A stretch of DNA of 64,000 bases from Labrys sp. WJW (GCF_001676615.1 NZ_LYXZ01000035.1:62001-126000); one strand, 5' to 3'; counted from the stretch's first letter, positions 33,201-42,245 are shown. The notes: generated from the letters alone by a model not told the origin. Numbers and translations are program-made.

Positions 33201-33981
33201 GCATACCCGCCTCGACGAGACCATCGCCCATGTCACCAGCCTGGTGAAAACAGGCAATGTCTATATCAACCGCAACACCATCGGCGCGGTCGTCGGGGTG
33301 CAGCCCTTCGGCGGGCGCGGCCTGTCCGGCACTGGCCCCAAGGCTGGCGGGCCGCTCTATCTCGGGCGCCTGGTCGATACGCCGCCGATCCCTCCGCGGC
33401 ACAGCTCCGTCCATACCGATCCGGTGCTGACGGATTTCGCTAAATGGCTGGGCCAGCGCGGCATGAACAATCTGGCCCAGGACGCGCGGGAAATCGGCGG
33501 CGACTCCGCTCTCGGCCTGGAGATCGAGCTGACCGGCCCCGTCGGCGAGCGCAACCTCTACGCCCTGCATCCGCGCGGCCAGATCCTGCTGGTGCCGCAG
33601 ACCGAGATCGGCCTGCATCGGCAGCTCACGGCGGCACTCGCCACCGGCAACAGTGTGGTGATCGATGCCGCCACCGGCCTGCAGCCCGTGCTCAAGACCC
33701 TGCCCGTCAGCGTGGCGGCGCGGGTGAGCTGGAGCAAGGATTGGAAGAAATCGGGGCCGTTCGCGGGAGCCCTGGTCGAAGGAAGCCCGGATGAGATCCA
33801 GGAGGCGAACAAGGCCATCGCCGCCTTGCCGGGCCCGCTCGTCCTGGTCCAGGCGGCCTCCTCGCAGGAACTGGCGGGGAAGGCGGACGCCTATTGCCTC
33901 AACTGGCTCCTGGAAGAGGTCTCCACCTCCATCAACACCACGGCCGCCGGCGGCAATGCCAGCTTGATGACCATCGGGTAG
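30271..33981 (+). CDS. putA: Bifunctional proline dehydrogenase / L-glutamate-gamma-semialdehyde dehydrogenase
   Basis: PutA oxidises proline to glutamate in two steps. From ATG 30271 it has 1236 residues. The FAD-dependent proline dehydrogenase barrel covers about 150-480 (NIDAEEADRLELSLDLLE, RLVKGAYWDAEIKRAQ, FATHNAQSLATI). The aldehyde dehydrogenase covers about 560-1040, with Glu813 (AETGGQN) and the nucleophile Cys847 (SAGQRCSALR). A further C-terminal domain ends the protein. There is no N-terminal ribbon-helix-helix, so it should not repress itself; control is left to the divergent putR. Alternative starts at 30238 and 30154 exist. Confidence 0.95.
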   Translation: MTTSAALSQGSLQDPLPATTPFADFAPPIRPQTPLRQAITAAYRRSEEECVAALLEQADMPAGTREAISATGRKLIETLRAKRRGGGVEALVHEYSLSSQEGVALMCLAEALLRIPDMATRDALIRDKIADGDWRSHVGGGRSLFVNAATWGLVVTGKLSNTVNDRGLSAALTRLIARCGEPVIRRGVDMAMRMMGEQFVTGETIAEALKRARPLEERGFRYSYDMLGEAATTAADAERYYKDYETAIHAIGRASAGRGIYEGPGISIKLSALHPRYVRAQAERVMAELLPKVKALAAIAKQYDIGLNIDAEEADRLELSLDLLESLCEDPDLTGWDGIGFVVQAYGKRCPFVLDFIIDLARRTGHRIMVRLVKGAYWDAEIKRAQVDGLADFPVFTRKVHTDVSYIACARKLLEATDAVFPQFATHNAQSLATIYHLAGPDFKIGQYEFQCLHGMGEPLYDEVVGAHKLRRPARIYAPVGTHETLLAYLVRRLLENGANSSFVNRIGDPTVSVDELIADPAEAVRSMAVVGARHDQISLPAELYDERANSAGLDLSNETTLAEIAAILKESAGRAWTSEPQLAGIKSAGESRPVLNPGDHGDVVGRVTEATEADVATAMANAQKAMQGWSRWTPVERAVCLERAADIMQSEMPVLLGLIMREAGKSMPNAIAEVREAIDFLRYYADQARRTLGVSHRPLGPVVCISPWNFPLAIFSGQVAAALVAGNAVLAKPAEETPLIAAQAVRILHEAGVPADALQLLPGDGRVGAALVAAPETAGVMFTGSTEVARLIQAQLATRLGSNGKPIPLIAETGGQNAMIVDSSALAEQVVFDVIASAFDSAGQRCSALRVLCLQEDVADRTLAMLKGALKELRIGSTDSLKVDIGPVITAEAKATIEGHVEAMRDRGRKVEQVALGEATQGGTFVAPTIIEINELADLTREVFGPVLHVVRYRRDDLERLIDQINATGYGLTFGLHTRLDETIAHVTSLVKTGNVYINRNTIGAVVGVQPFGGRGLSGTGPKAGGPLYLGRLVDTPPIPPRHSSVHTDPVLTDFAKWLGQRGMNNLAQDAREIGGDSALGLEIELTGPVGERNLYALHPRGQILLVPQTEIGLHRQLTAALATGNSVVIDAATGLQPVLKTLPVSVAARVSWSKDWKKSGPFAGALVEGSPDEIQEANKAIAALPGPLVLVQAASSQELAGKADAYCLNWLLEEVSTSINTTAAGGNASLMTIG

Positions 33982-34018
33982 TCCCGCATCACGACCATGC
34001 CGTAAAAGGTGCAACCAG

Positions 34019-34041
34019 CCTTCTCCCGCAAGGGGAGAAGG
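34019..34041. repeat. CCTTCTCCC / GGGGAGAAGG hairpin
   Basis: A short inverted repeat, CCTTCTCCC-GCAA-GGGGAGAAGG, after putA. It is one arm type of the larger paired element at 38984-39120. Confidence 0.75.
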
Positions 34042-34204
34042 CATTTGCGCCCCTCTGGCCGCGAACGAACACTGCCGTGTTCCCTGCGAAACCTCTATCC
34101 CCAACGGAGCTTGAAACTTCGCGCCATGGCGATTGTCTTGTCGTGACATGCCGATATCTTGGCGCCTGCGCCGGTCCCCTGAATCGGCCATGGTGGAGAC
34201 GATG

Positions 34205-35095
34205 ATGACGGACGGACGGCGAGCTGAAGCGGATAAGCGGAAGGGGCGGTCGTTTCTCGCCGCATCCTTGGCAGGCGTGTTGATGGTGGGTGCCTCGGCG
34301 GCTCCGGCTTTGGCCGCGGCAATGGGGATGGGGGACGAGCCGCCCTCCACCAGCAGCGAGGTCAAGGGCGTGGCATTCCGCCTTCTCACCACGCTGCCGC
34401 GCGCGCCGGGGACCGTGGAAGGGCTGGACGAGTGCAGCCATCTGACCGTCAAGCCGAGCTCGGAGGCTGGCCGCGTTGTGGCGGGGCGTGGCTGGGCCGT
34501 GACGGGTGAGGCCAAGCTGGGGACCTCCCTGCGCGCCGTCAGCTTCGCCGGCGGGTTCGAGCCGGGCACCAGCGGCACCTGTCTCGTCAATGACGGCAAT
34601 GTCGGTATCTTCGACGGCAGCAAACTGGTTGCCCTGCTCTATGCCGAAAAGGGCTCCAAGCAATCGCTGGGTAGCGTCCAGGCTCTCGAAGGGGGCGGGG
34701 TGCGTGTCATCGATGGCGACTATCTCGCCACGCCGCTCGGCGATATCCGCTCGATCGACGACTATAAGTTCGAGTTCAACCCCGTGGCAGCCAGTGACGG
34801 CGTCTGCGGCGGCCGCGCCAAGGTGCCCAACATCAACAACATGCCGATCGACAAGGCGCGTGCGGCGCTGAAAGCCAATGGCTGGGAACCGGTGCCGTCG
34901 AGCGAGCAGGACCGCACCGACAGCCGCGTCGCCGATCTCGTCAAGCTCGGCGTGATCGAGGCGGAGAGCTGCTCGGGCACCGGCCTCGGCTATTGCAGCT
35001 ACAATTATCGCGGCGAGGCGGGCACGCTGTCTGTCACCACGGCGGGCGACAACGACTACCCCTCGGTGTCGGACTATGACGTGAAGTGCAACTGA
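34205..35095 (+). CDS. Secreted protein with a PASTA-like segment
   Basis: Protein of about 296 residues with a signal peptide (about 15-36, FLAASLAGVLMVGASAAPAL). Residues near 205-240 (KVPNINNMPIDKARAALKAN then GWEPV) match the start of a PASTA repeat, the beta-lactam/peptidoglycan-stem binding module of Gram-positive kinases and PBPs. Several Cys are spread over the C-terminal half. I do not recognise the rest. The start lies among ATGs at 34190, 34202 and 34205; GGAG at 34195-34198 favours 34205. It is a single gene between putA and zwf. A periplasmic role is inferred. Confidence 0.75.
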   Translation: MTDGRRAEADKRKGRSFLAASLAGVLMVGASAAPALAAAMGMGDEPPSTSSEVKGVAFRLLTTLPRAPGTVEGLDECSHLTVKPSSEAGRVVAGRGWAVTGEAKLGTSLRAVSFAGGFEPGTSGTCLVNDGNVGIFDGSKLVALLYAEKGSKQSLGSVQALEGGGVRVIDGDYLATPLGDIRSIDDYKFEFNPVAASDGVCGGRAKVPNINNMPIDKARAALKANGWEPVPSSEQDRTDSRVADLVKLGVIEAESCSGTGLGYCSYNYRGEAGTLSVTTAGDNDYPSVSDYDVKCN

Positions 35096-35134
35096 GGCTT
35101 CGGCCGGCGCAAGCGGGCTTGAACTCGCGCGACC

Positions 35135-35230
35135 GTTGTCATTGCCGGGCTTGACCCGGCAATCCCGGTCTTTTCTCGCCATCGCGCCGGGCGTTGCAAT
35201 GGATGCCCGGGTCAAGACCGGGCATGACAA
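35135..35230. repeat. GTCATTGCCGGGCTTGACCC paired repeat
   Basis: A left block TTGTCATTGCCGGGCTTGAC and a right block ending GGTCAAGACCGGGCATGACAA form an imperfect inverted pair of about 95 bases between two genes. A second copy is at 50081-50157. This type is widespread in Hyphomicrobiales genomes. Confidence 0.85.
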
Positions 35231-35260
35231 AGCTCAGTGTCGCCCTTCATGGGCGGCCCC

Positions 35261-36637
35261 TCACACCGTCGGGTCGACCCAGCCGAAGGGCGGCTCGAAG
35301 CCCGCCATGGTCGCCGGGCCCCAGGTGCCGGGCTGGTAGGGAGTGACGGGCACGACATTGCCGATGACGGGATCGAAGATGCGCCAGGCGATTTCGGCGG
35401 CATCCTGCCGGGTGAACAGGGCGTTGTCGCCTTCCATGGCATCGCCGATCAGGCGCTCATAAGGGGCGAGGTCGCCGGTACCGTCGTCGACGGCCACGAG
35501 TTCGACCGGCTCGCCGACCAGGTTCTCGCCGGGCGCCTTGATGCGTGAGCCGAGCCCGATGGTGATCTGCGGATTGATGCGGAACCTAAGCTCGTTGGAA
35601 GGCCCCTGCAGCTTTTCGGCGAAGACGTCGTGCGGCGGCTTGCGGAACCGGACCACGACTTCGGTGCAGCGCACCGGCAGGTTCTTGCCGGCCCGGATAT
35701 AAAAGGGCACGTCGGCCCAGCGCCAGCTGTCGACGAACATCCTGACGGCGGCGAAGGTCTCCACGCTGGAATTCGGTGCCACGCCGGGCTCGTCATGATA
35801 GCCGACGAACTGGCCGCGTACCACGTCCTTGGGCGTCAGCGTGCGGATCGCCTTGAAGATCTTGACCTTCTCCTCGATCAGGTCGTCCTCGAGCCGGCCG
35901 GCCGGCGGCTCCATGGCGAGCAGGATCAGCACGTTGACGAGATGGTTCTGGATCACGTCTCTGATAGTGCCGACCTCGTCATAGAACTTGCCGCGGCCCT
36001 GCACGCCGAAGTTCTCGGCCATGGTGATCTGGATGCTCTCGACGAAATTGCGGTTCCAGACCGGTTCGAGGAAGGCATTGGCGAAGCGGAAATAGAGCAG
36101 GTTCTGGATGGCTTCCTTGCCGACATAGTGGTCGATGCGGAAGATGGCGCTCTCGTCGAAGAAGCGATGCAGGACGGCATTGAGCTCCTTGGCGGAGGCC
36201 TCGTCATGCCCGAAAGGCTTTTCCACCATCAGCCTGGCATTGGCGGCGCAGCCCGATTCCTGCAGGCCCTCAGCCACCGTCTCGAACAGGCTCGGCGGGA
36301 TGGCGAGGTAATGCAGCGGGCGGCTCGCCTGGCCCAGCGCCGCCTTCAGCTTGGCAAAGGTCTCGGGGCTGCGATAGTCGCCGCTGACGTAACCCAGAAG
36401 ATTGGAAAACCTGGCGAATACGCTCTCGTCGAAGGCATCGCCATAGGCCTTCACCGTGCTCTCGCGGGCCCGGGCGCGCAGCTTCTCCACGTCCCAGGGA
36501 TCGAAGGCGACGCCGATTACCGGGACAGAGAGGGCGTTGCGCCGGACCATGGCGTAAAGAGCAGGAAAGATCTGCTTGAAGGCGAGATCACCCGTGGCGC
36601 CGAAGAGAACGAAAGCGTCGGAATGCGGTGCCGGCAT
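35261..36637 (-). CDS. zwf: Glucose-6-phosphate 1-dehydrogenase
   Basis: Zwf oxidises glucose-6-phosphate to the lactone and makes NADPH, the entry to the Entner-Doudoroff and pentose-phosphate routes. It has 458 residues. The nucleotide fold starts with [18 protein letters not shown], the substrate site is RIDHYVGKE, and VEKPFGHD is present. The length is a little below the usual 480-490. GGGAAGAC precedes ATG 36637. No pgl or edd is adjacent, so it is not in the common zwf operon. Confidence 0.95.
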   Translation of the reverse strand: MPAPHSDAFVLFGATGDLAFKQIFPALYAMVRRNALSVPVIGVAFDPWDVEKLRARARESTVKAYGDAFDESVFARFSNLLGYVSGDYRSPETFAKLKAALGQASRPLHYLAIPPSLFETVAEGLQESGCAANARLMVEKPFGHDEASAKELNAVLHRFFDESAIFRIDHYVGKEAIQNLLYFRFANAFLEPVWNRNFVESIQITMAENFGVQGRGKFYDEVGTIRDVIQNHLVNVLILLAMEPPAGRLEDDLIEEKVKIFKAIRTLTPKDVVRGQFVGYHDEPGVAPNSSVETFAAVRMFVDSWRWADVPFYIRAGKNLPVRCTEVVVRFRKPPHDVFAEKLQGPSNELRFRINPQITIGLGSRIKAPGENLVGEPVELVAVDDGTGDLAPYERLIGDAMEGDNALFTRQDAAEIAWRIFDPVIGNVVPVTPYQPGTWGPATMAGFEPPFGWVDPTV

Positions 36638-36780
36638 GATGTCTTCCCGAATTGAACTGCCACCCAGCGGAACTCCCCGTTGGTAAAGCGGAAGAGGCCT
36701 GATGGGAAGCCGGAAAGACGTTACGTCAGCCCAGCCTTCGATCGGGACCGGCAGGACGGGCCTCTCGCCCGCCAGCGTTG

Positions 36781-37380
36781 CTACAGTCGCATACCCATAT
36801 AGATGCTCGCCGGCCGCGCGATTTCGCGAAAGCCGAGCTTCTCGTAGAAGCCGAGTACCTTGGCGTTGCCGGCGCTGACGCCGAGGTGAAGGCCCGGCAC
36901 GCCCTTGGTCCTGAGGGCTGCGAGTTCGGTCTCGACCAGCCGGCGGCCCCAGCCGCTGCTTTGGAATGGCGGCAGCAGGTTGATGTGGAGATGGGCCGGA
37001 TAGTCGGCGATCATGGCCGTATCCTTGCGCTCGGGGCGGCGGATCAGCGACAGGGCGCGCTCGTCACTGGCCTTGCTGGGCGTGAGATCGGCAACCTCGA
37101 GGCGCACTTGTGGCCACCATTCGCTGTCGAGCCGGTCGGCGAAGGCGTTGGTATCGAGCGCGGCTACGACATAGCCGACGGCTCCGCGACCGGCATCGAG
37201 CACGAAGGCGAAGTCGGGCGCCAGGACCTGGTAGGGGACGGCCCAGATGAAGCCGGGCAGGCGATGGTCGGAATAGAGATGGCTCCCATCGGAGCCATTG
37301 TCGGCCGTGCGCAGGCAGATTTCATAAAGGGCGGGGCGGTCGGCCTCGGTGGCAGGGCGGATGACGGCGTTCTCGGCCAA
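36781..37380 (-). CDS. GNAT-family N-acetyltransferase
   Basis: Protein of 199 residues. The C-terminal half has the acetyl-CoA site [16 protein letters not shown] and the end [17 protein letters not shown]. It starts with TTG at 37380, preceded by GGAG. The block [14 protein letters not shown] resembles the GNAT-like domain found in some protein O-GlcNAcase-type and related acetyltransferases. The substrate is unknown. It is divergent from the sugar ABC operon and 143 bases upstream of zwf. Confidence 0.88.
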   Translation of the reverse strand: MAENAVIRPATEADRPALYEICLRTADNGSDGSHLYSDHRLPGFIWAVPYQVLAPDFAFVLDAGRGAVGYVVAALDTNAFADRLDSEWWPQVRLEVADLTPSKASDERALSLIRRPERKDTAMIADYPAHLHINLLPPFQSSGWGRRLVETELAALRTKGVPGLHLGVSAGNAKVLGFYEKLGFREIARPASIYMGMRL

Positions 37381-37599
37381 GGAGGATCTCCGTGCAGAAC
37401 GAGCGGGGAGGGAAGGCCGGGAGGAAGGCCCTTGCCGTCCATTCCCGCACTATCGTCTTACCAATACGCAATTGCAACTTGCCAACCGCCTGCTTCCCCG
37501 TGATGGTAGCGCCAACGAGAATGGGGCGCGGCCGTTCGCACATCCAATTCGGAGAGGCGACCAGCGTCCAGCATAGCGCAACGCAGGGAGGGACCACCG

Positions 37600-38946
37600 A
37601 TGTTGCGGACTGGGACGTCTTCTTTGAGAACCAATGTTCTATTGCGCCGGCTTCTACCTTGCCTGGCAGCCACCACCTTGTGGTGGGGAAGCACCCTTCA
37701 TGGCGCTGGTGCGCAGACCCTGACGGTGTGGGACGACAATGCCCTGCCTTCGCAAGCCAAGGTCATCACGGACATCAACGCCAAGTTCGAGGCAGCGCAT
37801 CCGGGCGTGAAGATCGCGCGCACGGCCCGGACCTTCGACGATCTCGCCATGACCCTGAAGCTGACGCTCTCCACCGGCGAGGGGCCCGCAGTGACCAAGG
37901 CCAATCAGGGCGCCCAGGAAATGGGGGCGATGGTCAAGCAGAAGCTGCTGCTGCCTATCGATGACTACATCAAGAAATATGGCTGGGACAAGAAGCAGTC
38001 CGATAGCGTGCTGGCGCGGGATCGCTGGTCCGACAAGGGAGAATTCGGCACCGGCCCGACCTATGGCATTTCGGCCCTCGGCGAACTGGTGGGCCTCTAT
38101 TACAACGCCAAGGTGCTGAAGGAGGCCGGCATCGACAAGCCGCCGGCCACGCTGGACGAGCTGGCCAAGGATGTCGAGACCTTGAAGGCCAAGGGCGCCG
38201 TGCCCTTCACCATAGGCCTGACCAAGGGCCACATGTCGCTCCATATGTACGCTGCCCTGTCGCAAGCCATGATCGGCGCCGCCGATCGCAAGGGGCTCGA
38301 TGATCTGGTCTATGGCCGGGGCGGCAGCTGGAATACGCCGAGCTACATCGCCGCTGCCAAGCAGATCCAGGACTGGGCCAATGGCGGCGCCTTCAATGAT
38401 GGCTATCAGGGCATTGCCGATGATGACGCCGTGCAGCTCTTCGTGGGCGGGCAGGGTGCCTTCCAGGTCACCGGCACCTGGCGCCTGGGCGACATGCAGG
38501 CCAATCCCGACATCCATTTCATGGCTCTGCCGCCGGCTGCCGGCGTGAAGGACCCGCTGGTGGTGGGCGGCGTGGAACTTGCCTGGGCCATTACCGCGCT
38601 CGCCAAGGACAAGGCGACGCAGGATCTAGCCGGTGACTATATCGACTATCTCCTCTCCGACGATGCCGCGGCCGCCTGGGCGGCGGCGGGCTACCTGCCC
38701 GTGGCAGCTCTCGAAAAGCCCGATAAGGTGCAGATCCCGGCCTTGCTCGGCGAGACCATCAAGGTGTGGAACACCGTCAATGCCGCCAATGCCCTCGGCC
38801 ATTATCCGGACTGGGCCAGCCCCACCATGCTGAAGACCCTCTCCGATGGCCTGACCCGGGTGATTGCCAAGGAGGACACGCCCGAAGCCTTCGTCGCTGC
38901 GGTCGACAAGGATTATCAGGGCTATATTGCGAGCCTGAAGAAATAA
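37600..38946 (+). CDS. Sugar ABC transporter substrate-binding protein (family 1)
   Basis: Periplasmic binding protein of 448 residues with a signal peptide (about 1-38, RRLLPCLAATTLWWGSTLHG). The mature protein begins TLTVWDDNALPSQAKVITDI, as in family 1 solute-binding proteins for oligosaccharides or glycerol-phosphate-like ligands. GGGAGGGAC precedes ATG 37600. It is followed by a paired repeat and two permease genes. The exact sugar is not readable. Confidence 0.92.
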   Translation: MLRTGTSSLRTNVLLRRLLPCLAATTLWWGSTLHGAGAQTLTVWDDNALPSQAKVITDINAKFEAAHPGVKIARTARTFDDLAMTLKLTLSTGEGPAVTKANQGAQEMGAMVKQKLLLPIDDYIKKYGWDKKQSDSVLARDRWSDKGEFGTGPTYGISALGELVGLYYNAKVLKEAGIDKPPATLDELAKDVETLKAKGAVPFTIGLTKGHMSLHMYAALSQAMIGAADRKGLDDLVYGRGGSWNTPSYIAAAKQIQDWANGGAFNDGYQGIADDDAVQLFVGGQGAFQVTGTWRLGDMQANPDIHFMALPPAAGVKDPLVVGGVELAWAITALAKDKATQDLAGDYIDYLLSDDAAAAWAAAGYLPVAALEKPDKVQIPALLGETIKVWNTVNAANALGHYPDWASPTMLKTLSDGLTRVIAKEDTPEAFVAAVDKDYQGYIASLKK

Positions 38947-38983
38947 GGCGGCCACCGGGATCATTCCCCAGGGAGGCGCTGTC

Positions 38984-39120
38984 AGCCTTCTCCCCTTGCG
39001 GGAGAAGGTGGACCGGCGAAGCCGGGCCGGATGAGGGGTGTTGGCGCATACCCCGGTGAGGTCGCGTATTCCCCTCATCCGCCCCCTTCGGGGCACCTTC
39101 CCCCGCAAGGGGAGAAGGCT
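38984..39120. repeat. Paired inverted element between binding-protein and permease genes
   Basis: AGCCTTCTCCCC... at 38984-39010 pairs with the block ending GGGGAGAAGGCT at 39120, and inner GGGCCGGATGAGGGG pairs loosely with CCCCTCATCCGCCC (39071-39084). The element fills most of the gap. The position is like that of REP elements after malE, which protect upstream mRNA. Confidence 0.85.
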
Positions 39121-39156
39121 CCGCGCGTCTCACTGGATCGGATCCGAGACAGCCCC

Positions 39157-40035
39157 ATGCTCGACGCCTCCAAATACCGCAATCTTCTCTATGTGCTGCC
39201 GTCGCTCCTGATCTATGGCGCCTTCGTTCTGGTGCCGATCCTCAGCTCCATAGCCCTCGGCTTCACGGCCTGGGACGGCATCAGCGCGCCGCGTTTCGTC
39301 GGCCTGGAAAACTACATTGCGCTGTTTTCCGATCCGGTGTTCACCGTCGCGCTCAAGAACAATCTGCTGCTGCTGGTCTTCTACGTGGCCCTGCCTTTGC
39401 TGCTGGGCCTGGTGATGGCCGCCATCGTCACTTCGATCCGCAGCGGTGAGCAGCTCATCCTCCGCACGCTCTATTTCATGCCCTATGTGATGCCCACGGC
39501 CGTGCTCGGCATCATCTGGCGCTGGCTCTACAACCCGGCCTTCGGGCCGCTCAACCAGGCACTGAAGGCGATCGGCCTCAAAGCGCTCGCTTTGCCCTGG
39601 CTCGGCAGCTTCACCTTTGCCTTGCCGGCCGTCGGCTTCGTCGCCACCTGGTATTATGCCGGCTTCTGCATGGCCATCTTCATGGCGGGCCTCGCGCGCA
39701 TCGAACCCTCGCTCTACGATGCCGCCAGGGTCGACGGCGCCACGCCGATCCAGTCCTTCCGCCATATCAGCGTGCCCTCGTTGCTGCCGGAAATGCGCAT
39801 CGTGCTGCTGCTGACCGTGATCGCCTCGATCAAGAGCTTCGATCTTGTCTTCACCATGACGCGCGGCGGCCCCGCCAATGCGACGCTGGTGCCCAACCTC
39901 TACATGTATCAGCTCGGTTTCGATCTCGGGCGCTACGGCTATGCCTCGGCGGTGGCGGTGATCGGGGCGATCCTGATCTTTGCCGTGAATGCCGTGATCC
40001 ATCGCTTCATGCCGGAGCGGGGAGGGGAGCGCTGA
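39157..40035 (+). CDS. Sugar ABC transporter permease (MalF/UgpA type)
   Basis: Inner-membrane permease of 292 residues with six helices (for example YVLPSLLIYGAFVLVPILS) and the EAA loop LYDAARVDGATPIQSFRHIS that docks the ATPase. ATG 39157 is preferred; the upstream extension in frame is the palindromic element. Its stop and the next start share one base. Confidence 0.93.
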   Translation: MLDASKYRNLLYVLPSLLIYGAFVLVPILSSIALGFTAWDGISAPRFVGLENYIALFSDPVFTVALKNNLLLLVFYVALPLLLGLVMAAIVTSIRSGEQLILRTLYFMPYVMPTAVLGIIWRWLYNPAFGPLNQALKAIGLKALALPWLGSFTFALPAVGFVATWYYAGFCMAIFMAGLARIEPSLYDAARVDGATPIQSFRHISVPSLLPEMRIVLLLTVIASIKSFDLVFTMTRGGPANATLVPNLYMYQLGFDLGRYGYASAVAVIGAILIFAVNAVIHRFMPERGGER

Positions 40036-40868
40036 TGGCCGTTTCGTCGCGCCGCGCCCCGTCCCTACTGCCGCTGCGGGCCTTGCTGTGGCTGTTCGCC
40101 CTGCTGACGGTCTCGCCCTTTGCGCTGCTGCTGCTAACCTCGCTCAAGAGCCAGAAGGATCTTCTGGCAGGCGCCTTCGTCCTGCCCCAGCAGCCGCATT
40201 TCGAGAATTTCGTGCGGGCCTGGGTGGATGGCCATTTCGGCACCTATTTTGTCAATTCCGTGCTGGTGGTGGTGCCGGTGGTCGCCATTGCCGTTTTCCT
40301 CGGCATTCTCTCGGGCTTTGCCTTCGCCTTCCTCACATTGCCGCTCAAGCGCACGCTCTTCGTGATGCTGACCATCGGCATGATGGTGCCGACCGAAGCC
40401 TTCATCATTCCCCTGTTCTACGAGTTCCACTGGCTCGGCCTGCTCAACACCTATTGGGCCCTGATCCTGCCGCAGATCGGCATGTCCATCCCCTTCGCGA
40501 CCCTGTTCATGGCGAGCACCATGCGGCAATTGCCGTCCGAACTCGTCGATGCCGCGGTGATCGACGGCGCCACGCGGCTGCAGGTGCTACGCCATGTCAT
40601 CCTGCCCTTGATGAAGCCGGCGATGTCGACGCTGGCGCTCTTCCTGTTCATCTGGACCTGGAACGAATTCCTGATCCCGCTGATCCTGGTCAACAACGAC
40701 GCCGTGCGCACGCTGCCGATCGGCATGCTGTTCTTCCAGGGCAAATATATCGTCGATATCCCGACCCTGACGGCAGGGGCGGTGATCATCGTGGCGCCGA
40801 TCATCGTGGTCTATCTGATCTTCCAGCGTAATTTCATCCAGGGCCTGACGGCCGGGGCGGTCAAGTGA
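40035..40868 (+). CDS. Sugar ABC transporter permease (MalG/UgpE type)
   Basis: Second permease, 277 residues, six helices, with EAA loop LVDAAVIDGATRLQVLRHVI. It overlaps the first permease by one base (TGATG). No ATPase gene lies in this cluster, so a shared MsmK/UgpC-type ATPase encoded elsewhere is expected. Confidence 0.93.
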   Translation: MAVSSRRAPSLLPLRALLWLFALLTVSPFALLLLTSLKSQKDLLAGAFVLPQQPHFENFVRAWVDGHFGTYFVNSVLVVVPVVAIAVFLGILSGFAFAFLTLPLKRTLFVMLTIGMMVPTEAFIIPLFYEFHWLGLLNTYWALILPQIGMSIPFATLFMASTMRQLPSELVDAAVIDGATRLQVLRHVILPLMKPAMSTLALFLFIWTWNEFLIPLILVNNDAVRTLPIGMLFFQGKYIVDIPTLTAGAVIIVAPIIVVYLIFQRNFIQGLTAGAVK

Positions 40869-40936
40869 GGCGCCTCCAGGCTGTGGGGAACGATCCATGC
40901 GACCAATGGTCTGTTCAATCGGCCGCGGAAGCCCGA

Positions 40937-40969
40937 AGCAAAGCGCGTTTTGGCAAAACGCGCTTTGCT
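40937..40969. repeat. AGCAAAGCGCGTTTT hairpin
   Basis: Perfect 15-base arms (40937-40951 and 40955-40969) with a three-base loop, after the permease genes. A longer related stretch (GCGTCTTTGCGATTTGAA) continues to 41037. It may act as a transcription end; there is no T-tract. Confidence 0.8.
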
Positions 40970-41069
40970 CGAACTCACCCCTTCGACGCGTCTTTGCGAT
41001 TTGAAATGAATCGTTCAAATCGCCAAACGCTTTGGTAGGAATTGTCTGAACAGTCACGGAGCGGAAACG

Positions 41070-42221
41070 ATGAAGGTCGGCATTATCGGGCTCGGCTATC
41101 GCATGGGCTATCTCGCCCGCATCTTCAGCCTGATGGTGCCGGGCTTCACCGTGGTCGGCTATGTCGATCCCGCACCGGCGGGCCTCGGTTACATGAAGGA
41201 ACATGGCATCGAGGCGGGACGCGTCCATGACAGCCCCGAGGCCTTGCTCGCCGCCGAAAAGCTCGACCTCCTGATGGTCGGTTCGCCCAATGCGATGCAT
41301 CTCGGCCATATCCAGGCAGGGCTCGAGCATGGGGTGAAGGTCTTCGCCGAAAAGCCGGTGGTGACCTCCCAGGAGGACACCTTCAAGCTGCTCGAGCTGC
41401 TTCGCATTCACGGCAGCGACAGCGTGATGGTCGGCCTGGTGCTGCGCTATGCCTCGCTCTATCGCGATCTCACCCGCATGCGCGACGAGGGCGTTCTGGG
41501 CGACATCGTCTCGATCGAGGCCTCCGAGCACCTGGCGCCCTATCACGGGGCCTTCTTCATGCGCGACTGGCGGCGCTACCAGCATTATTCCGGCGGTTTC
41601 ATGCTGGAGAAATGCTGCCATGACATCGACCTCTACCAGGGCCTGATCGGCTCGCGTCCGGTGCGCGTGGCAAGCTTTGGCGGCCGCCGCACCTTCCTGC
41701 CGGGCAATGCGCCCAGCGCCCAGGGTGTCAACGACATGGAGGTCTATCACCGCAAGCCGAGCGGCTGGCTGAGCACGGACAAGGTGTTCGATTCCGACGC
41801 CGACATCATCGACTTCCAGGTGGCGATCGTCGAATTCGAGAACGGTGTCGCCCTCAATTTCCACACCAATATCAACGTGCCCGACCAGTTCCGGCGCTTC
41901 TGCGTGATCGGCTCCAAGGGCATGGCCGAGGGCGATTTCGTACGCAACTACTTTCGGGTGCACGATGCGCGCACTTCGCAGAAGCTGGTCGACAAGACCT
42001 ATGAAGTGAGCGAGCTTTCGGCCCATTACGGCGCCGACGAGCAGATGGCCGCCGATATCGGCAAGCACCTGATCGACGGCGCGCCGCTGCCGGTCTCGGT
42101 GGTCGACGCGCTCGCGGCGGGCCTGACCGCCATCAAGATGGACGAGGCCCGCGCCAGCCGCGCCGTGCTCGACCTCACCGATGCCTGGCGCCGCTTCGAC
42201 GAGGCGCTGACGGGGGAATGA
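41070..42221 (+). CDS. Gfo/Idh/MocA-family oxidoreductase
   Basis: NAD(P)-dependent sugar oxidoreductase of 383 residues. The Rossmann start MKVGIIGLGYRMGYLARIF and the family motif FAEKPVVTS are clear, with the substrate-side LEKCCHDIDLYQGLIG. It lies 200 bases after the sugar permeases on the same strand and probably acts on the imported sugar or cyclitol. GGAGCGG precedes ATG 41070. Confidence 0.92.
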   Translation: MKVGIIGLGYRMGYLARIFSLMVPGFTVVGYVDPAPAGLGYMKEHGIEAGRVHDSPEALLAAEKLDLLMVGSPNAMHLGHIQAGLEHGVKVFAEKPVVTSQEDTFKLLELLRIHGSDSVMVGLVLRYASLYRDLTRMRDEGVLGDIVSIEASEHLAPYHGAFFMRDWRRYQHYSGGFMLEKCCHDIDLYQGLIGSRPVRVASFGGRRTFLPGNAPSAQGVNDMEVYHRKPSGWLSTDKVFDSDADIIDFQVAIVEFENGVALNFHTNINVPDQFRRFCVIGSKGMAEGDFVRNYFRVHDARTSQKLVDKTYEVSELSAHYGADEQMAADIGKHLIDGAPLPVSVVDALAAGLTAIKMDEARASRAVLDLTDAWRRFDEALTGE

Positions 42222-42245
42222 TATCAGGACAGGCCTAAGGCTGAT

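Noticed and set aside
32161-34623. 820-residue frame opposite putA
   Set aside because: Antisense shadow of putA and of the following gap; low-complexity composition.
38984-39156. N-terminal extension of the first sugar permease from 39031
   Set aside because: The extra 42 residues are encoded by the palindromic element; the membrane protein starts naturally at 39157.
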